Positions 23,058 to 34,423 of a stretch of 64,000 bases of DNA are shown here, one piece after another; the first letter of the stretch is position 1, and the number at the start of each line of letters is the position of its first letter. Location of the stretch: NCBI RefSeq assembly GCF_000005505.3, contig NC_016132.3, forward strand, positions 25,224,501 to 25,288,500, read 5' to 3'. The notes beneath the pieces are model-generated. The model searched no databases, was not told the DNA's origin, and saw only the letters and a list, made by a program, of their open reading frames with translations. The translations under genes were made by a program, and so were the position numbers. This stretch comes from Brachypodium distachyon. Lineage: Eukaryota > Streptophyta > Magnoliopsida > Poales > Poaceae.

Positions 23058-26000
23058 CACTACTAGAATGCACAGTTTTCCCTAGTGCCAAATACTCTAG
23101 GTGAAAGCAAGAAAACCTCAGGTAAAGGCTTCACCTAGGGACTGCACTAGGGAAAGAACCTTAGGGGCATTTCAACAGCTCTAGGGAAACGTTTCAAGTA
23201 TGGTGGGGAAAAAGGCCTTTACCTAGGGACATTTCAACAGCTCTAGGGAAACGTTTCTTTACCTAGAGGATGGAACTCTAGGAAAAGTTATCACATGGCA
23301 GATGTATGTCAAGGTGGAAAGTTACAATCCTAGGGTCATTTTAGCTCTAGGGAAAGGGGTGGGACCAAACTGGATCGGATATGCCATATTTGATTTCGTA
23401 TTGACCGTAATTAAAATATATTCAAAAGAAACCAGAATTAATGACCAATTGAAACTACACAAAACAAAAATTAATTCAATCAATCTTAGTCTTCATTCAA
23501 ATAACATGTTCATGACCAATAGCAGCCACACCAAAAAAACATCCACATTGTAGCCTTAACAGATAAGTAAATGGCAAGAGTTTTCTATGCTCATTAGCAA
23601 CAATGAGAAAGTAAGTGCTCCTATTTGAGACTCATGGAAGAAAGCTCCAAACAAGACATCTTGATCCGCAACAAGCTCGTGGGCAGAAACATTTGAGCTA
23701 ACTTCATGCCCCTGAAAATAAGATGACGCACACTTTAGGAATTTGATGAATACATGTAAAAAGCTTGGGCAGCATAACAATTATAAATATGACAATTTGG
23801 CCATAAGAGAAATCATTCATTTGAATCATTGCATATACATGTGCATAACCATTTAAATTCAGCTAAACAAGAAATCAATTACAAAGTGAAACAAGAAGAG
23901 AAGAGCAGAAGTAAGTGCTCCTATTTGCGACTACTTAAATTGTGCTTGTTTGTTTCATGTGTGTTTTATTTTATTACTTAACTATTTTTTCTCACATGTG
24001 AAATCATGTTTGAAAAAGAGTTTAGAAGTTCTTAGTAACAGAGCAACAGGGAGTAGGAGCCGAGCAAGGAGGGTAGGAAGAGTTCAAGTGTTAAAAGGTA
24101 ATGTATATTCTCTTTTATCCAGTGAGGGAGAGAGTACCGGTGAATGTTTTAGAATTAAAGCTGCAGAGAAAAACAAAAGTTAGAAGGGGAGGGGAGAGCT
24201 TATTTTCTTGTAGTTAATGACATGTCAAGTTTAGGATCATATATCCCAATTTCCCACACATATAGGCACCCAATGCACATACAAAATAGCCATCTTAAAT
24301 AGGGAGGCACCCATGCAGCAAACAAAGTAGCCATCTTAGGTTTTATTTCAGATGACAATGGGTTATATTTCAGATGACATACCTGAACAGAGGAATGATT
24401 TGTGTGTTCCTGAGCACACATGTCATGCTATTTTGGCTGTCATTCAAAATCTACAGAAGAAGAGATGAGTCATGCCTGTATATGAGAATTCACAGGGTGG
24501 TTGTTTTCACTGGTAGCAAAAATAGGTTGTACAGAAGTTATTCCCTGTAATATGGAGCAGGACAGATACTTCTTCGTATATTAAACATACTCGGTACGGA
24601 TCAAAATCGCATCACGTACATGATATGTTATAGCAGAACAGACACAGCTAAGCACTCTATACTTGCTCGGAAAAAACATAGGTTTATATTTATGTGTTTT
24701 ACATGCTGTGTAAAAAAAGAAATACAAACATCACTCTTCTTTATCATGTTTCCATAGCAGTAAGATGGTAGCTGGCTGTTGTGTTAACAAATTTAACACA
24801 AGAAAGCAAACCATATAGGCCTGGTCCCCATAAGACACAATTACGATGAGAGACAAACTTTACCCAGTGGAGAAGAAATCAAGCTTTTCACAGGAACTGC
24901 GAGATGGACACCTAGTTTATGATTCTACCGTACCTTTACAAACATAATCTCCCAAGAATCAATAGCCACAACGATCCTTAAACCAATTGAATTCATGAAC
25001 TGGCTATCGATCAGCGAATACATGTTTTTCTTCTGTTTGACAACAAGAGAAAATCAATGTAATTTGTTGGTTCATCACATATTTGTCAGCATCAATGTTG
25101 AGTACAAACTCATACCTTTAAAATAGCAGGCACAAGGGTACCTAATCTGAGATGGCAAAGTAACAAAACATTCCCTTGGCAGCAACAGTTGCAGGATATC
25201 CCACCCATGCATCAGCTAGCAGCCTAACACTGCCACATAACGTTTAACTGAACTAAACCTGCTTCCTTAAAACAACAACAAAACACACAACTACAAAGGA
25301 TTGTGAAATAATTTGGCTGACATGTGTAGACTATTTCCAAACTCAACCCGGTTGTCTCCCATCCTAATTAAAATATAAACCTTCAGCAATCTACATAACC
25401 AAAAAAAGTCTTCCACTGTTAGTTGTAACCTCTCTGTTTTATTAAGGATACAAAAGCATAACCACCTATATTAATAATAAACTCAGTGAGCAGAATAACG
25501 GTCGTAGGACCTGTTGAATCTTATCGCTGGCTAAGAATAAATCGTGGTAGGCGTCAATTGTAAATTTCTATAATACAAGAACATCTTTATATGTCATCTT
25601 TTGGTGGGCAGAAGGGGGGGAAGGGAGATGGGCTCACCACAGATGGATTGGCGGGCTCGAGCAGGGCAGCTGCGGTTCGGGGAGCTTAGGCGATGCCGAC
25701 GAGCAACGACTGGAGAGGTGGATGGCGCTGGGAACAGCCGCCACCTCCAGCAACAGGGGAAGGCTGGGCCACCGGCAGCCTCCCTCGCTGCACAGTCTGC
25801 CGGATCCGGAACCGTGAGTGCCGGATCTGGGGGAGAGGGGGGGGGGGGGGGGGGACGGATCCCCCCAACCGACGATCTGGGGAGGAGGGCGGCTCAACCA
25901 GGACCGGGAGCAGTGGCGTGGGCGACGGTAGGGAGGAAGAAGAGAAGGGAGAGGGCCGGCGGTAGGGAGGAGAAGGAGGAGAGAAGGGAGCGTGGTAGGC

Positions 26001-26500
26001 GGCGGTCCTCGGAGGAAAGGTGCCGGCCGCTGGGCACGGCAAGGCGGCGCTGGTACGGCAGGGAGGCACAGCTATGGCGTGGCATGGGGCGGCGCGGAGA
26101 CGGCGAGAGGTGGAAGGACCAAAGGAGGCTGAGATTTGTTTTTATTTTACGGGAGAAGGGATCTTTTGTTGTGGCGCGTGAAATTTTCGCTCAGCTTACG
26201 TCGCTCTCAACCGGGCCCGTGTAAAGTGACCCGCGACTCACCGAAAAAATTGGCAGGATGAAGAGAAAAGAGAAAACAAAATCGCCAGCCAGGAGGATCT
26301 TTGTCAGCCACATGGTATTCTTTACCTAGGGATAGAATTACCTCTAGGGATAGTTTACTCTACATTTATTTTTGAATGCAAATATTCTTTACCTAGAGTT
26401 ACACTGTTTAGACATTTGCTTTACCTAAAAGGAAGAAATCATTCTAGATAAAGATTGTTACCCTACGAAAAACTGTGATTTCAAGCAATAACATACGTAT
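23058..26500. mobile_element. CACTA-like non-autonomous element
   Basis: Starts CACTACTAGAATGCACAG. Short repeats of type cctaggtaaag and ctctagggaaa crowd the first 250 bp and recur, inverted, at about 26310-26480. The right end contains aaaactgtg, the complement of the cacagtttt at the left, but then diverges. The terminal CACTA is therefore not restored and the end position is approximate. No transposase frame was seen. A GC-rich block (25600-26220) with a run of about 18 G near 25838 gives only low-complexity frames. A possible small exon lies on the minus strand near 23640-23710, function unknown. Confidence 0.55.
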
Positions 26501-27369
26501 ATGTAATGCTAGCAACGAAACACTAACACGACGGCAGCCACGGGCTGAAAACGTTGGGTCCCCCGTTCTCTGTTTCTGTTGGATCTCCCGCTGCAGCTGC
26601 CGGCTTTAGGCATTTGGAAAGAGACAACGGCGAGTCTGCATATATACGTGGCGGCCCATAAACAGTTCTCCTATATACCCATCATACGTCGGATCGTTCC
26701 ACGCGACAAAAACGCATGTGCCGATGAGATTCTCAAGGATCCGTGGATGTCTGCCGAGGAACATGTTCACGAAACCGACGGAATCACGAAGTACCTGATC
26801 GTCAAATTTAATGATGCAGCGAGAAATTAATCAGGAGGAAACTAATCAGCTCGTTGTATATCTGGAAGCAAGCACGCAGCCTGAAGTTGAGGTTAGCGCC
26901 AGGGGTCACCATTTACCAGATCGTGTAGTACTAGTACAGTGTGCCCGTACTGGGGGCTGGCCGGGGCTGGGACGGAGATTTCGTCGGGTGCACCAAACCG
27001 ACCAGGTGCTCGGCGCCCACAAAGCAAAAACTGCCTAGAATGAGATGGTGTGCACTCGAAGCTAAAATCATGTGTGGATCCATTCCATTCAGCCGGACCA
27101 GTCCAGAGTCCAGAGCATACCGCCAAGCCGGCCGGTGCGGTAGTAGGCTAGAAAGTGGCGCAATCATGCGAGGACCTGCCAGCACTCACGGGGAACTCAA
27201 AGATCAGCCGCGATCACTTTGTATCTGATTCGGCATTCGGCAGGTTTACGTTACGGCCGTGCAGTGCTCGCGGCAGAAGTACCGCGAACGCTACCGCGAA
27301 TGGTACCATGATTGGGACGGAGTACAGCATGCATGTGAAGTTGCAACAACGAAGAGCGGCTCCACGGCG
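26501..27369. other. sequence flanking the large MULE on the left
   Basis: No gene was recognised. This is the left side of the MULE insertion site; the right side continues at 46470. Confidence 0.45.
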
Positions 27370-27378
27370 GTGAACAAG
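27370..27378 (+). repeat. 9-bp target-site duplication, left copy
   Basis: gtgaacaag directly precedes the MULE terminus GTCGATTTCAAC. The identical nonamer follows the other terminus at 46461-46469. Confidence 0.92.
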
Positions 27379-27480
27379 GTCGATTTCAACAAAATAAACC
27401 TCGTGGCGAAACAATTTCATCAGATGAACACCGGGCGAAACTATTTCATAAGGATAACCTTTTTGCTCAGCGCCCGACTC
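27379..27480 (+). repeat. MULE left terminal inverted repeat
   Basis: About 100 bp starting GTCGATTTCAACAAAATA. It aligns to the reverse complement of 46360-46460 (GTCGATTTCAACGAAATA) with an estimated 70-75% identity. In Mutator elements the TIR holds the transposase-binding site and the promoters of the outermost genes. Confidence 0.88.
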
Positions 27481-27483
27481 TTA

Positions 27484-27820
27484 GGGCATGTACAATGGTT
27501 GATAAGACTGTCTTATCTTAGGCATTCCACGTCAATTAGAAAAGACAACAAAACATGTTGTACAGTGGGTTATTTCTTAGTGTTCTATATTAGAATTAAT
27601 GTTTAGATGAATAAAATTAACTAAATAAATGCTAAGAAAAGATGAAATCTATTACAATGGTAAATTTGCCTTATCTTTGCCTTATCATTCTTGTGAAGAA
27701 ATCATCTCTTAATTAAGAGAAAGACTTGTGTCTTTTTTTCGTTTCTCTCTCTTCCACATCAAATTTTATCCTATGTGACATCGCTAAGAGAAGGTTAACG
27801 TCACCCCATTGTACACGTCC
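27484..27820. mobile_element. Tourist-like MITE, copy 2, nested in the MULE
   Basis: The element starts GGGCATGTACAATGG and ends CCATTGTACACGTCC. TTA flanks it on both sides (27481-27483 and 27821-27823), the standard PIF/Harbinger target duplication. It closely matches copy 1 at 21176 and landed just inside the MULE terminal repeat, so it is younger than the MULE insertion or travelled with it. Confidence 0.9.
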
Positions 27821-27885
27821 TTAGGCGTTAACCGAGTGGATATCGCGCCTGCCTTGAAGGCGTTGAACGCCTGCCAATGTGGCCA
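27821..27885. repeat. GGCG hairpin block 0 (MULE left end)
   Basis: Contains taggcgttaacc, cgcgcctgccttgaaggcg and ttgaacgcctgcc, that is, CGCC and GGCG half-sites paired over short spacers. It is the leftmost of six such blocks and lies between the MULE end and the PMD gene. Confidence 0.6.
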
Positions 27886-28919
27886 GGCAGCGACAGCACG
27901 GGCAGTTGCCTTTGCATCGGCCATAGGAACAGCGCGGCGCTCCCCTCTGCACGACCCGGCAGGTATTCCTCGACTCTTCCCAGATTTGGCCGTCGAATTG
28001 ATTCCCCCTCCTCCCCCGTAGGTATTCTAGTTCGTTCGCATGACTTTGATCCATAAATTTTGTCCGATTTGATCCTAGTTGCTGCCCCCCGGAAGAACAG
28101 GCGCGGCCGTTCCCCTGTCGGTGCGACCACCCCCTAGGTAATAGAACCTCGATTTCTCTTTGATTTATCCGTGGATTTGTTTCCTCGTCCTCCCCCAACG
28201 GTATTGAATCTCGTTTCCATGAATTTCATCCGATCAGTTTGCTGTTTATGTTCTGGATTAGTGCAAACCCTAGAAATTTAGGGATTTCCTAAATCGGACC
28301 GATTTGATCCTAGTCTAGGCTAACCGTGATATGAAATGGAATACCCATGTCGATTTGATGCTAGTTTAGGCTAACCGATTTGAACCTTAAGATGTGAAAT
28401 GAAATCCCCGTTGATTTGTCCAGGAGGTCCTGATCTGAAATGAAATTCTCAATTAATCTGAAATGCAGTAGCGATTTTCTCTGAATTTAGAAATCAATTA
28501 TGACTTGATTAGGTTGACTATACTGCATGGATGTGCTTGGAATTATGTTTGTAACAATTATTGTGGACCAATATTAGCATTCTTCATCGGTGACCATTGA
28601 AATATTTCAAAATACACATGTAGGTTTAATTGAATCTTCGTGGCAAATCTGTATGTGGCTAATCTCTAAGGTTAGAAGAGTATAGTATTAGGCAGCACAC
28701 CTGATATTTGTCGTCCCGGAGGATTGGAATGTGCAAGCTCTTGGGTTAGGAGATGATAGGATGGTTATGTGAAGAAGCTGAATTAAGTTAGTTATGGTTT
28801 ATATTTGTTTGTGTTTATCTCGTAATGATTGTTAGCATATTTACATCATTGGTGCTGTCATACATATAGATTTTCATAACAATTGTCATAAAATGTTTAA
28901 ATTATGAATTGTAGAAACC
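27886..28919 (+). promoter_or_regulatory. PMD gene leader region with probable 5' UTR intron
   Basis: Non-coding DNA between hairpin block 0 and the PMD start. A consensus acceptor (attgtag) ends 6 nt before the ATG at 28920, so the leader is probably spliced. CCCGTAGGTATTC and CCCCTAGGTAATA near 28015-28140 look like alternative donors. Confidence 0.4.
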
Positions 28920-31398
28920 ATGGCGCTTTTACATGAGCATTACGATCAGCATCACCGCGGGCGTATTATGCGGGAAGAAGCGCGGGTAACTAATAGTTTC
29001 ACATCTATTTACATATGACCCATCACATTATTTTGCAGGAATTAAGACCGTTGAAACTCCGGTCTCACGGGGCATCATCCAACGCCATGCGGTATGACGA
29101 GCGGTACACACCGTACATCGAGATGATGGGCCTCCTCCCTTTCATACATCTTGTAACCCGGTCCACGGCGTCGTTGAACGCTGCTGCAATCACCGCGCTT
29201 GTGGACCGGTGGAGGCCTGAGACGCATACATTTCATCTCATGACTGGTAAGATGACGGTGACGCTCCAGGATGTATCCATGATACTCGCACTTCCAATCG
29301 AGGGAGAACCGGTATGCTTGAATACCAACTCTTCGGGATGGCGCGAGAAGATGCAGCTTCTTATTGGTAGAGCCCCCGCTGAGGCTGAAGACCCCATGCA
29401 TGATAGGGTACTCAGTGGCGCCACATATACTTGGATCACGCAGAACTTCGTGCAGTGCCCCGATGATGCTACAGATGCGGTGGTCTAGCAGTACGCTCGC
29501 GTGTATGTCTGGTATGTCATCACTAGGACTCTCTTTGCCGATGGGGGTGGCAGGACAGCCCAATGGATGTGGCTGGAGGCTTTGACTCTTTGGGACATGA
29601 AATGGAGCTGGGGTACGGCGGCACTAGCCTACTTATACCGACACGTAATGAGATGTTCATTAATTTTAATTTGTTAAACAGATGTTGTAATATATCATTG
29701 ACTCGAGGGCACACGATATGACATGTTTTGTTTTCTTGTAGGACAGGTACGGACAGCGGGATTGGCGGTCCTTTGCTACTCCTGTCCGTGTGGAGCTGGG
29801 AGCGCTTTCCAGTGGGTCGTCCCAATTTTCTCAACTACCACCCATGGGATGACCATGGGAACCCACTATGGTGACCCACATGGGCATACAAGTGGGACCG
29901 GGTTTCGAAGAGCACCAGCTCCACAAAAATCCTATACAAGCAATGCACTAACGAGTTTGATGCCCTAACTCCTCAGCAGGTAATTCTCTAAGCTCATTCT
30001 CTTCTTTGCATAGTATCATGGCAATGTTGTGCTTACAGAGGCTCCAAAATATGTAGGTTGTGTGGCAGCCATATGGTGCGGGTCAGAATTTTGGGGAGAC
30101 TTTCGAGTTCGCTCTGAACCCGAAATGCTTAGAAGAGAAACATCTGTGGGTGATGCAATGCCCAATGGTTTGTTTGTGGGCCATTGAGTATCATCTGCCA
30201 CATCATGTCATGGCCCAGTTTGGATTGTTTCAAACAAACCCACCGAAGGGGAAGGACGCTAGCATCATACTGCATGAGTACGAGTTAACACACCGTTTAA
30301 TATACATAGAAAATATTTGTTTCATATTACTAATACCATGTCTTTTATTATGTAGCTATGACAGGAAGAGGTGCAAAAAGATTCAGAATTGGCCCGTGGT
30401 TCACGGAGAGCACGTGGACAAGTTTAAGCGGTGTGTTGAGAAGGCGAAGCAAGCTCGTGGATCCCAACTTAGAGAGCATTGCCCTCTGGCTTTTAGCAAC
30501 TATGTACGTTGGTTTCTCGCTAACACCCGTGCAAATATATGTCCACCTTCTTATGACCCAGATATTCTGGAAGAGCCGGTCCTATTTGACGACAACCGAA
30601 TCATAAGGGAAGGGACGCAGACGGATTTTGCACCTGTCTTGAAGTTTGTGGTAAGTTTTGTCATATTATCGTTTCGTTTTGCCGTCATGCATCTAGTGGA
30701 TTGACCTTGCAATTATTGCAGCGCGAGGAGATTAGGAAGGACGCCGATGCGTGCGAAACTGTTCTGGAAACATCGGAGGGACAGAAGTACAGCAGCACGC
30801 TTCGAGAGTTTGTGAAGGTACATTTCTGGAAAAACTTCATGAGCTAATGTAATGGTCATAACATCTTAACTAAATAAAAATATGTTAATCCGCAGCGAAC
30901 GGGACAAAGACTCCGCCGGCTAGCGAACATTATGGGCTGTCGTGACACTAAGATTGTGACGGTGTCACAATCTACGTCGAAGCAGCGGACGGGAGATGTC
31001 GAAGCCTCCACTGCTGACCTTGATGACGATTTGTCCACACAGGTATTAACACAATGCCTAACAAACAATCATCTATTTTTTCCGCATATTTATTACACTC
31101 TCATCCTTCTGCTGAAATACAGGAAGGGAAGGAAGGAGATGAAGTGGATGACAACACCACGTTGAAGGCCTGGCAACGCTCCGCTATCAAGCTGAAGCCT
31201 CGGAAGCCGACCAAGCGCTTTAGACCTTCTGATTACGAGAAGAGAAAGAAGGTTGTCTTCGATGCTGCCGATGAAGATGAGGAAGAAGAGGAAGAGGAAG
31301 AGGAAGACGAAGAGGAAGATGTGCAACCTGTTGGGCGAAGGAAGAGGGCGATTCGGAAAGCTACTACACGCTCAACTAGGGGTAGGACAAATAAGTAG
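28920..31398 (+). pseudogene. plant mobile domain (PMD, MAIN-like) gene of the MULE
   Basis: Eight exons read from splice consensus: 28920-28985, 29039-29644, 29742-29979, 30057-30277, 30356-30650, 30722-30817, 30896-31042, 31123-31398. PMD motifs are clear: FHLMTGKMTVTLQDVSMIL, LPIEGEPV, WERFPVGRPNFL, WQPYGAG, WAIEYHLPHHVMAQFGLFQ. The tail has an acidic run of 24 Asp/Glu residues and a basic end (RRKRAIRKATTRSTRGRTNK). PMD proteins occur as host factors (MAIN, silencing and meristem maintenance) and as MULE passengers. This copy has TAG at 29486, TGA at 29872 and a frame break at the exon 2/3 junction. It is therefore probably dead, though long frames persist. Confidence 0.82.
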
Positions 31399-31622
31399 AT
31401 TGAACTCAAAGTTGGACCATTTGGCTGTTTTTACTTTCGACTTGGTTGTCTTAGGATGATGTGAACGTTCTATGTAGTCATATGATTTTCATGCAAAATG
31501 CATTAGTAATGGTCAGTTATTCATTATGAGTTGTTCTGGAAATTATTTGGTTCTGTTTCATTTCAGTTGTTCTGGAAATTGTATGGTTGTGTTTGATTTC
31601 AGTTTGACAGTAAGGAAATGAG

Positions 31623-31785
31623 ACCATAGCGCCGGGAAAGCAGGCACTGAGTCTCGCGCCTAAACGGTTAGCGCTGAACCACAAAGTCTCGCGCCTACAC
31701 ATCGGGCACTACACAGTTAAAACAATGGCACCAGAAAAAATACACATAGTTCACGCCTACCCCCTCGGCGTTAAACTTGTGCTAT
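31623..31785. repeat. GGCG hairpin block 1 (after the PMD gene)
   Basis: Contains tagcgcc, cgcgcctaaacggttagcgctg, cgcgcctacacatcgggcacta and cacgcctaccccctcggcgttaaac: CGCC and GGCG half-sites with 6-10 nt spacers ending in TTA or CTA. It lies between the PMD gene and the coiled-coil gene. Confidence 0.65.
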
Positions 31786-31788
31786 TTT

Positions 31789-31855
31789 TTTTAAAATAAT
31801 ACTGCCTCTGTCCAACAAAAGATGTCTCACGATTGTAAAAATTTGGATAAATAAT
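31789..31855. mobile_element. Stowaway-like end fragment
   Basis: The sequence actgcctctgtccaacaaaag resembles a decayed Stowaway terminus followed by its typical gatgtctca body. The partner end was not found, so this is a fragment. Confidence 0.35.
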
Positions 31856-32054
31856 ACGCTTTTTGTCCATCATACCACAATTTGAACTAAAGACTTGACA
31901 CATTGGATAAAATTAACAGACATTGATATTACCACAATTTGAACTAAAAGACTTACACCTTCGAACCTAGCCACGACTAAATTAACATACATCGATAATA
32001 TTGCAATTGGACAGAATTAATGATAGCTAATACAATTGAAACACATTAGAAGCA

Positions 32055-32429
32055 CTATTGAGTCCACTTAGGCAATTTTCCAGACGTATCGCCACGTTCT
32101 TCTGTAGCCTTTGCCATGGCGACCCTTTCTTTTTGCCTCTCCCTTTTTGCCTCACGAGCATCCTTACGCCTTCGTTCCTCCTCTTGCATCTCAAGCGCTT
32201 TCTCCCTGTTTTTCCTTAGTGCTTCATCAAAGTAACGACGTTGTTTCTCCCTATGCTCTTTCAGCTCTCTCTCTTGCTCCTCTTTCTCCTGGGCTGCAGC
32301 TTTTGCCGCACGCTCCTCCGCATGGAAATGCTGCCATGCACTTCAGGACCTTGTTTTAATCTCTTCCACCGCCCAATCCGGCATCTCCGTGTCAATCCAA
32401 CGATACCACATGCATAGGGACGGAGGAGA
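32055..32429 (-). pseudogene. K/E/R-rich coiled-coil protein with WYRWID motif (MULE gene)
   Basis: The minus-strand exon opens after a consensus acceptor and reads SPPSLCMWYRWIDTEMPDWA and VEEIKTRS, then TGA near 32350. It continues in the same frame as SAWQHFHAEERAAKAAAQE and a long charged helix (EEQERELKEHREKQRRYF, EEERRRKDAREAKRERQ) ending GKLPKWTQ at 32055. The Trp/Tyr-rich part before the helix recalls the end of GRF-type zinc-finger proteins found near MULE and PMD genes. That assignment is weak. Upstream exons, perhaps near 32503-32580, are uncertain. It sits between hairpin blocks 1 and 2. Confidence 0.5.
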
Positions 32430-32675
32430 CTACAAAAAAGTCCACCGTTAGAAATCTAATATGACACACAAAACATGTTTTAGCACACCTAAATGTGCTT
32501 ACCGGATGCTTTTACCGCCTTTTTCTCCCGCCACCGATTCCCGCAAGATACGAGTGAGTCATACCTAGAATGAGCTAGAAAACATCCGTTTTTATGTGTT
32601 GAACAAGAGGAATCCGATGATGATATCTTCATGGCAAGCATCAGGAGTAATAGTTCTCCATTCTCCAAAGGGGTA

Positions 32676-32895
32676 GAGATTGACGCCTAGAAGCCAGGCG
32701 CTGAGCCTAGATATATACCGCCCTGTCGGTGGGCGCTGCTATTACAACATTCGCGCCCACCCTTAGGGCACTAAACTAGTTGACCCCGAGCACAAACGCT
32801 ACTGGAACGATTCTGGAACGCTGCTTGAACACTTCACGCCCTGTCGGTGGCGTTGTCTTAACTACTTTCGCGCCTTGTTGTCGGGCGCTAAATGT
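32676..32895. repeat. GGCG hairpin block 2
   Basis: Contains gacgcctagaagccaggcgctg, ccgccctgtcggtgggcgctg, gcgcccacccttagggcactaa, acgccctgtcggtggcgttg and gcgccttgttgtcgggcgctaa. Spacers often hold tgtcgg. The last unit is followed by atgtgcttacc, which recurs after a unit in block 4. Confidence 0.72.
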
Positions 32896-33205
32896 GCTTA
32901 CCTCCAGCTTTGAAGACAATGGAACGTTTCAGTATCTGTGGACACAGGATATGAAATCATCAGCAAAAAAGACCACAGAAATGCTTTCATAACCACATAG
33001 TACATAACACACATAAATGCTTGGTTCTGATTACAACAAACTCTAACAAATAGAAGCACACAACATCTTAGGCAATGCCTTAACCTACATAACATAGAGT
33101 TGTCGACACACCATCTTAGACACATCATACATGACACACCACAGGACAGTAACCTCAAAGAACAACATATGAGAATAGTACTCAACACTGTGTATGCTTG
33201 CACCA

Positions 33206-34052
33206 ATCTGCTCCCGGCACTGACCCATCAACGCTGCCAGCATAGCAATTCCACTCGTGCACCCGGGTAACACTACGAAAACCGACATATGACATGCCAT
33301 CATCTGACCCATAATCTGTCATGAGTGGGTAAGGATCGACAACCTCATGAAGATGAACGATCACATCGAAAGTGATAGTACGCCTGGACAGTGGAGTCCC
33401 AGGAGCTTCAAAGGACTGCTCTATGGTGAGCTGAGTTTCCTCATCAACTTGAACTGGTATTGTGGTACGTATTGGCTCTGGCACCTCCAGCCTTAGCTTC
33501 TTCGGAAGATGCCACGGATCACGCATCCATGCTTTAAGCTTGCCGCAGCGAAGGTCGACAGGCGTTACATACTCAATAAACCCACCCCCCCAGCTGGTTT
33601 ACAATCTTCTCCACAAAGTCTCTCTCGTACCCATCTTCGGGTAGCCCATCTAGCGAAAACACAGTGGTGAATGGGAGCACTGCGTCTTCGCCCCGGTAGG
33701 AACGTTTCCATCGAGCAAACTTAACAGTGCACCCGTTAACCTCTAGATGCATCGATTGATTCAACGCAGCCGTGCAATCTTCAGGATCGGTGAATCTAAA
33801 CAAGAAGTTAGCTGGGGGGGGGGGGGGCAACTCTTTACAAGACATTCCATCCTCGATCCCACACTTCTGCATTACCGCATCAATGACATGGCGGATCGTA
33901 ACTCAACGAGGCAGATTCTCAACTCCAGGAAGGATGGTGACCAGAAGTGCGCGGTCCTGTAGCCCCTTCTCCATTTCTTCCATCCCCGCTGTCCTCAAGA
34001 CCACGATGCGCTTCGCGGCAGGCCGCAGCTCGGGGTCCCCGCGTCGCATCAT
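33206..34052 (-). pseudogene. DUF4283-like protein gene, frameshifted
   Basis: Minus strand from ATG 34052: MMRRGDPELRPAAKRIVVL, then MEEMEKGLQDRALLVTILPG, a TGA near 33905, and VIDAVMQKCGIEDGMSC. A Pro run encoded by a 13-G tract near 33820 precedes FLFRFTDPEDCTAAL, VNGCTVKFARWKRSYRG and VNQLGG. A one-base change in a G7 tract near 33585 shifts the frame. It then continues as FIEYVTPVDLRCGKLKAWM, DPWHLPKKLRLEVPEP and VIVHLHEVVDPYP. The pattern matches a Triticeae-type family with an RRM-like DUF4283 region. Whether it is a genuine MULE gene or a captured host gene is open. Confidence 0.6.
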
Positions 34053-34054
34053 GG

Positions 34055-34423
34055 TCGTTGTCTTCGTGTTACTTCATTGCGAGGTACACAACGTTTTCGT
34101 ATCAAGGACAAGTTCGCTCCACGATACATTCACCTTTTCAAGTTTCTTGTTTGCTTCAACCTTCCTCCAACCTCTCTAAGGTACACGTTGTTTTTCATGT
34201 GTCCTATGCTCTGCTTCGCTTCTATATCTAGTCCTTGACCTTCCTATCCAGAGCGTTTGGTTCACATCCTTCGTGAAGCCGAATGTCGCTCTTCGACAAG
34301 ACCGTCAAGCTCTTCAAGGATGAACCATCGCAACGTGAAGACCATCGTTGGACCGAGTATTCCACTTCCTTTCCTTCCTTCTTTTGGAATCTCGGGACGC
34401 GATTCCTTTGAGTGGGGGAGAGT
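34055..34423 (+). mobile_element. 3' end of an LTR retrotransposon internal region
   Basis: Plus strand. Ends in ggaatctcgggacgcgattc and a purine-rich gtgggggagag directly before TGTAACAG at 34424, the usual polypurine tract and 3' LTR junction of plant Ty3/gypsy elements. No gag or pol frame remains. The left limit is a guess. Confidence 0.6.

Noticed and set aside
25601..26224. A 207-codon Gly/Arg-rich frame
   Set aside because: Low complexity, overlaps equally long frames on the other strand, contains a poly-G run and lies inside a CACTA-like element.
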